From contig NZ_FOMK01000005.1 of NCBI RefSeq assembly GCF_900112615.1, positions 248,001 to 312,000 of the forward strand: a DNA stretch of 64,000 bases, in the 5' to 3' direction. The DNA comes from Chitinophaga sp. CF118 (GTDB lineage Bacteria; Bacteroidota; Bacteroidia; Chitinophagales; Chitinophagaceae). The notes under the pieces are model-generated. The model saw nothing but the letters and a program-made list of their open reading frames with translations, had not been told where the DNA came from and did no database searches. Positions 59,693-64,000 of this stretch are shown here, piece by piece. The number at the start of each line of letters is the position of its first letter. Position 1 is the first letter of the stretch. Made by a program: the position numbers and the translations under genes.

Positions 59693-61243
59693 TTAAAACC
59701 AACTGCTTTTTTTGCTGCTCTTACCGCCAAGTCCCAGTGCTCCTAACAGACTACGGGTAATCATGTTAGCTGCAGTACGACCAACCTGCCGGGCAGCAGA
59801 ACTGCTTAGCACTGTTTCCAGCATGCTCTTTTCCTCTTTCTGTTTTCCACCCTTTGCCGCAGGAGCTGCCGCCGCTGTTTTTTCAGCAGCTTCGTTCAGT
59901 TTGGCTGTCAGGATTTCGTAGGCACTTTCGTTATCAATTTCCTGGTTGTATTTCTTTGCCAGTTTAGATGAATTTACGAGTGTGTCTATTTCTGCAGCAG
60001 AAAGGATATCCATCCTTGAATGCGGAGATACCAGCATAGTAGCTGCCAGTGGAGTTGGTACCCCCTTTTCATTCAGGCAGGTAATGAGAGCTTCTCCAAT
60101 ACCTATCTGGGTAAGGAGGTCTTCTGTTTTATAGAAATCGGACAGCGGGTAGTTCTCTGCTGTCTGTTTGATGGTTTTCCTGTCGTTGGCAGTGAATGCT
60201 CGCAGTGCGTGCTGCACTTTGAGGCCGAGTTGTCCCAATACGGATGGAGGAACATCCATAGGGTTCTGTGTGCAGAAGAAGATGCCTACACCTTTGGAAC
60301 GAATCAGTTTTATGATAGTTTCTATCTGTTGCAGTAGTGCTGTGCTGGCCTCCTGGAAAATGAGGTGAGCTTCATCGATAAACATCACCAGTTTGGGTTT
60401 GTCCAGATCGCCTTCTTCCGGTAGGGTGGCATATAATTCTGCCAGCAGGCTAAGCATGAATGTAGAGAACAGTTTGGGACGATCCTGGATATCTGCCACT
60501 CTTACAATGGATATCATACCGCGGCCATCATCGCTGATACGCATAAGATCTTCTACCTGGAAAGAGGTTTCACCGAAGAAGATGTCGGCACCCTGTTGTT
60601 CCAGTCCTATTACTTTGCGGAGTATGGTGCCGGCGGAGGTAGTAGAGATTTTACCGTACTCTTTTTCAAGTTCGGCTTTCCCTTCATCACTCACGTATTG
60701 TAATACCTTTTTGAAATCTTTGAGGTCAAGGAGGGGGAGTTTGGTATCGTCGCAATACTTGAAGATCATGGATACCAGGCCTTCCTGGGTATCATTCAGT
60801 TCAAGAATTTTAGAAAGGAGTACAGGTCCGAACTCACTAACGGTAGCGCGCAAACGGGCACCTTTTTCATTACTGAGGGAGAGTAGTTCTGTAGGATAAG
60901 CGGATGGTGCCCAGGTACCACCTATTTTCTGATAACGCTCATCTATTTTTGCATTTTGGGTACCGGCAGCGGCAATACCGCTGAGGTCTCCTTTAATATC
61001 CATGAGTAATACGGGTACGCTGGCATCACTGAGGCCTTCTGCAATTACCTGGAGTGTTTTGGTTTTACCGGTACCAGTAGCCCCTGCTATCAAACCATGA
61101 CGGTTGAGTGTTTTCAAAGGAAGGGAGATATCTGCCCCACTTATCACTTCGCCATCCAGCATGGCACATCCCACTTTAAAATGCTCACCTTTAAAAGTAT
61201 AGCCGTTCTGGATATTTTCCAGGAATGCTTCTTTAGTAGCCAT
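59693..61243 (-). CDS. HerA-like ATPase, DUF853 (YjgR) family
   Basis: 516-aa P-loop ATPase of the DUF853/helicase HerA-like family (PF05872). Walker A is AGATGTGKTKTLQVIAE near residue 53; a second strand VLLMDIKGDLSGIA, Walker B LVMFIDEAHLIFQEAS and an arginine-finger region follow. C-terminal about 80 residues are Ala/Lys-rich and disordered, ending with a Gly/Lys tail (LLGALGLGGKSSKKSSWF). The substrate is unknown; the family is related to FtsK/HerA DNA pumps. Part of the minus-strand operon. Confidence 0.9.
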   Translation of the reverse strand: MATKEAFLENIQNGYTFKGEHFKVGCAMLDGEVISGADISLPLKTLNRHGLIAGATGTGKTKTLQVIAEGLSDASVPVLLMDIKGDLSGIAAAGTQNAKIDERYQKIGGTWAPSAYPTELLSLSNEKGARLRATVSEFGPVLLSKILELNDTQEGLVSMIFKYCDDTKLPLLDLKDFKKVLQYVSDEGKAELEKEYGKISTTSAGTILRKVIGLEQQGADIFFGETSFQVEDLMRISDDGRGMISIVRVADIQDRPKLFSTFMLSLLAELYATLPEEGDLDKPKLVMFIDEAHLIFQEASTALLQQIETIIKLIRSKGVGIFFCTQNPMDVPPSVLGQLGLKVQHALRAFTANDRKTIKQTAENYPLSDFYKTEDLLTQIGIGEALITCLNEKGVPTPLAATMLVSPHSRMDILSAAEIDTLVNSSKLAKKYNQEIDNESAYEILTAKLNEAAEKTAAAAPAAKGGKQKEEKSMLETVLSSSAARQVGRTAANMITRSLLGALGLGGKSSKKSSWF

Positions 61244-61289
61244 GACAGAAATTTTTTATTGAAGATAAAAAATTTAATCACGAATGCTA

Positions 61290-61670
61290 CTATAGATCTT
61301 CTTCCCGTTCCAGCATCAGGATAGCGCCCTGTGGTACAATAAAGTATTTTTCGCCCTGGTACATGACTTCTGTAGAGCCACTTACTAGAAATATGGCCAG
61401 ATCGCCTTCTTTTGCCTGTAAAGGAATGTATTTTACTTTATCTTCTTCGGGCTTCCAGGACTCAGTATCTTCTGATGGTAATGGCAGAGCATATCCCGGA
61501 CCTGTTTTGATGATATATCCCTGCTGGATTTTTTCCCTCTCCTGGAGGCCGGGAGGTAAATAAAGCCCGCTATCAGTCCGCTCATTGGGCGTTGATGGTT
61601 TTATCAGAACTCGATCTCCTACGACGATCAGCTTCTTCAATTTATTATCGGGTGTTAGATGTATGGCCAT
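61290..61670 (-). CDS. GroES-like (Cpn10 fold) protein
   Basis: 126-aa protein of the Cpn10 fold. ATG 61670 is preferred to TTG 61691. The core reads KLIVVGDRVLIKPSTPNERT, then the mobile-loop region DSGLYLPPGLQEREKI, QQGYIIKTGPGYALPL, and after an insert of about 20 residues GDLAIFLVSGSTEVMYQGEKYFIV and a C-terminal ILMLEREEDL. It is about 30 residues longer than GroES and has no groEL beside it, so it is a paralogue, not the main co-chaperonin. It sits between an MBL hydrolase and a HerA-like ATPase. Confidence 0.82.
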   Translation of the reverse strand: MAIHLTPDNKLKKLIVVGDRVLIKPSTPNERTDSGLYLPPGLQEREKIQQGYIIKTGPGYALPLPSEDTESWKPEEDKVKYIPLQAKEGDLAIFLVSGSTEVMYQGEKYFIVPQGAILMLEREEDL

Positions 61671-61744
61671 GATATAAGTACTATACTTCAACTAGTACAA
61701 AATGTGTGCAGTAGCGTGTATAATGCCAATATGGCACTATATTA

Positions 61745-62584
61745 TTATATTTCAGACAGTTTAAAGGTATCACCTGCCCGGATACCCTTTTCTGTAATCT
61801 GTAGCTTACAACATTCTACCAGCGGATCATGTTCCAGGAACAGAACATATTGATTATCTGCTGCTTCCTGCAAAAAGCGTTTTTTCTCCTGCAGGGTTGT
61901 AAGTGGAAACATATCGTATGCCATTACATATGGGATAGGTATATGACCTATACTGGGCAGCAGGTCTGCCATGTAGAGGATAGTTGTATCTCCATATTGC
62001 AGCTGGGGCAGCATCATAGCATCGGTATGGCCATGAACAAAGCGGATCTGGATGTTATTGGTAAAAGAGATGTTTTCCCTTTGCTCGATAAATTTCAACT
62101 GACCGCTTTCCTGGATGGGCAGGATATTTTCTTTCAGAAAGGATGCTTTTTCACGTTCATTGGGTTGTGTAGCCCATTTCCAGTGATCCGGATTACTCCA
62201 GAAGGTGGCATTCCTGAAGGCAGGTACCAGCTTGTCGCCTTCCCGGATAATGCTACCTCCGCAATGATCAAAATGCAGATGCGTCAGGAAAACATCGGTG
62301 ATATCATCCCGGTGAAAGCCATGTTTTGCCAGTGAGCTGTCCAGGGTTGCATCGCCGTGAAGATAGTAATGTCGGAAGAATTTCTCTTCCTGTTTGTTGC
62401 CAATGCCATTGTCTACCAGGATCAGACGGTTGCCATCTTCTATGAGCAGGCAGCGCATGGCCCAGGTACACATATTATTATCGTCTGCAGGATTCAGTTT
62501 CTGCCAGATGCTTTTTGGAACTACACCATACATGGCGCCACCATCCAGTTTAAAGAAACCCGTATCTATTGTGTAAAGTTTCAT
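61745..62584 (-). CDS. MBL-fold metallo-hydrolase
   Basis: 279-aa metallo-beta-lactamase-fold enzyme. The zinc motif is LTHLHFDHCGG (HxHxDH, about residue 100); further metal ligands are His in RFVHGHTDAMM and Asp in LYMADLLPS. Opening YTIDTGFFKLDGGAMYGVVP is typical of the AHL-lactonase-like/quinoprotein-relay subgroup common in Bacteroidota. Substrate unknown. It starts 2 bp behind the UMF1 transporter gene, so the pair is coupled. Confidence 0.88.
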   Translation of the reverse strand: MKLYTIDTGFFKLDGGAMYGVVPKSIWQKLNPADDNNMCTWAMRCLLIEDGNRLILVDNGIGNKQEEKFFRHYYLHGDATLDSSLAKHGFHRDDITDVFLTHLHFDHCGGSIIREGDKLVPAFRNATFWSNPDHWKWATQPNEREKASFLKENILPIQESGQLKFIEQRENISFTNNIQIRFVHGHTDAMMLPQLQYGDTTILYMADLLPSIGHIPIPYVMAYDMFPLTTLQEKKRFLQEAADNQYVLFLEHDPLVECCKLQITEKGIRAGDTFKLSEI

Positions 62585-62586
62585 GG

Positions 62587-63891
62587 TTATACGTTTTTAA
62601 ACGCCAGACCTTTCTGTTTTCTTAAAGCAGCAATAATGCAGATCACTCCCAGCACAAAGTAGAGCACCAGAGCCAGTACGGAATTACGCATACTACCTGT
62701 TAGTTCATGAATAAAACCGAAGGTAGTCATTCCTATTACGATAGCGATTTTCTCCGTTACATCATAATAACTGAAGAAAGAGGCGGTATCTTTTGTTTCC
62801 GGCATCAGCTTCGCATAAGTAGAGCGACTGAGAGATTGTACGCCACCCATTACAAGGCCTACACCCACTGCCAGCAGGTAGAAATCGTTTGCCGTTTGCA
62901 TGCGATAGCCTGCAACACAGATGCCTATCCATAAGAAGATAACTCCTATCAGCACTGGCAGGTTACCAAAGCGGGTAGACAGGCGCGCGATGCCCCAGGC
63001 ACCGGGAACTGCTACCAGCTGAATGACCACCACAGTGATGATGAGCATGGTAGAAGGCAGATGAAGTTCCTGACTGCCGAAGATCGTAGCGGCCATCATT
63101 ACCGTTTGTACACCCATGCTGTAAAAGAAGAAGCCCCGAAGGAACATCTTTAGTACCGGCATTTGTTTTACCTGGGAATATACTTTACGTAATTCGGAAA
63201 AACCTTCTGTTAAGGCATTGCCTTTATGTTCATTTATAGTAGGTGTGGTAGCGGGGAGGCGGATAAATGTGATCTGTGCAAATCCGGCCCACCAGATGCC
63301 TACCAGTAAAAAGGTGATCAGTACTGCCTGTCCTTCACTGATGCCAAAAGGTTGTAATGCCACAAGAGCAAACCCTACCAACTGCAATAATACACTACCT
63401 ATATAACCCATTGCATAACCTCTGGCACTGATACGGTCACGGTCTTCGAGCGAGGCTATTTCGGGCAGATAAGAATTATAGAATACCAGTCCGCCGCAAT
63501 AGCCTAGTGTAGCCAGGATAAAACAGATTACACCGTATTCCACGTTCGCACCATTGAAAAAGTATAGAGCACTGCAGTTGATAGCACCCAGCCAGGTGAA
63601 CATCATCAGGTATCTTTTTTTATTTCCTCTTGTATCTGCTATAGAGGAAAGAATGGGGGAGGCGATGGCTGCCACCAGGAAAGCAGCTGCCATGGCATAA
63701 TCGTATAGTGCAGAATTGACAAAGTATTTTCCAAAGAAAGGAATCCGGTTGCCGTGGAAATGAGAACTGGTGGCACCGGTAAAATAAATAGGGAAAAATG
63801 TGGTGGTAATGACAAGGTTGTATACTGAATTTGCCCAGTCGTACATAGCCCAGCCGTTAATAACTTTTTTACTTGCAGTTTGCATATGCAT
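62587..63891 (-). CDS. UMF1-family MFS transporter
   Basis: Twelve-helix transporter of the UMF1 (Atg22-like) branch of the major facilitator superfamily, 434 aa. Diagnostic N-terminal GWAMYDWANSVYNLVITTTF, the loop ASPILSSIADTRGNKKRYL, and YNSYLPEIASLEDRDRISARG in the middle. The C-terminal half has GGVQSLSRSTYAKLMPETKD. Substrate unknown. It is first in the five-gene minus-strand operon. The ATG at 63891 or the one two codons on (63885) may be used. The 109 bp between it and the window edge show no further gene. Confidence 0.9.
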   Translation of the reverse strand: MHMQTASKKVINGWAMYDWANSVYNLVITTTFFPIYFTGATSSHFHGNRIPFFGKYFVNSALYDYAMAAAFLVAAIASPILSSIADTRGNKKRYLMMFTWLGAINCSALYFFNGANVEYGVICFILATLGYCGGLVFYNSYLPEIASLEDRDRISARGYAMGYIGSVLLQLVGFALVALQPFGISEGQAVLITFLLVGIWWAGFAQITFIRLPATTPTINEHKGNALTEGFSELRKVYSQVKQMPVLKMFLRGFFFYSMGVQTVMMAATIFGSQELHLPSTMLIITVVVIQLVAVPGAWGIARLSTRFGNLPVLIGVIFLWIGICVAGYRMQTANDFYLLAVGVGLVMGGVQSLSRSTYAKLMPETKDTASFFSYYDVTEKIAIVIGMTTFGFIHELTGSMRNSVLALVLYFVLGVICIIAALRKQKGLAFKNV

Positions 63892-64000
63892 CTCAAATTG
63901 TGGGGATGAATATACAATTAAAGGCTGAATACGTTACGCGTTAAGTATTTTTATAATCCTGGATATTGATATGGTTTGGGCACATGAAATATTCCTGTTC

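Noticed and set aside
1..64000. CRISPR arrays, tRNA or rRNA genes, insertion sequences, prophage genes
   Set aside because: No repeat-spacer pattern, cloverleaf, transposase or integrase was found; the palindromic elements encode no protein.

Overview
The window looks like chromosomal DNA of a Bacteroidota member, most likely Chitinophagaceae (Chitinophaga-like). The evidence is a TonB-dependent receptor with a carboxypeptidase-like plug extension, many signal peptides ending before Gln, DUF3098/FtsX/UppP and TsaE/Ald gene pairs typical of the phylum, an F0F1 operon beginning with a long AtpB precursor, and promoters with the Bacteroidota -7 box TAnnTTTG. The lineage is inferred from protein style, not from a database search. 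No tRNA, rRNA, CRISPR array, phage or insertion sequence was seen. Genes are mostly intact and closely packed, and perfect hairpins close many transcription units.

Layout. 0-5 kb: the end of an FtsX-type ABC permease, an alginate-lyase-family lipoprotein and an FAD oxidoreductase. 5-12 kb: aspS, then a secreted glucosaminidase followed by SGNH, SGNH and MBOAT genes that look like a complete envelope O-acetylation module. 12-16 kb: an OprP-like porin facing a PhoR/PhoB-like two-component pair, then a DUF1003 membrane protein. 16-21 kb: a large secreted protein with a possible His/Cys caspase-like end, and an ABC exporter. 21-25.4 kb: atpB-E-F-H-A, without atpG behind atpA. 25.5-34 kb: a TonB receptor with a secreted partner, a methyltransferase, pdxA, rsmA, a D-2-hydroxyacid dehydrogenase, greA, a HIT protein and an orphan response regulator.

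34-46 kb: ruvC, an LPG-synthase-TM protein and a DUF3108 protein; two response regulators, one with its kinase; a UspA-like/bestrophin pair behind a strikingly periodic promoter; ruvB; M28 and M23 peptidases; an AAA/PD-(D/E)XK protein. 46-58.5 kb: leuS, ftsX-DUF3098-uppP, an outer-membrane barrel protein, tsaE-ald, a heavy-metal P-type ATPase and recQ. 58.6-64 kb: a five-gene minus-strand operon (UMF1 transporter, metallo-beta-lactamase fold hydrolase, GroES-like protein, HerA-like ATPase, Gfo/Idh oxidoreductase).

The most interesting observations are non-coding. Two copies of a 143-bp palindromic element (16325-16467 and 56262-56404) have arms that differ between copies at eight paired positions, all compensated. 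Six units with an 11-bp period containing TTAC precede the UspA/bestrophin promoter. Terminator-like hairpins stand directly before greA and uppP. The best protein-level lead is the 734-residue secreted protein at 16.6 kb.
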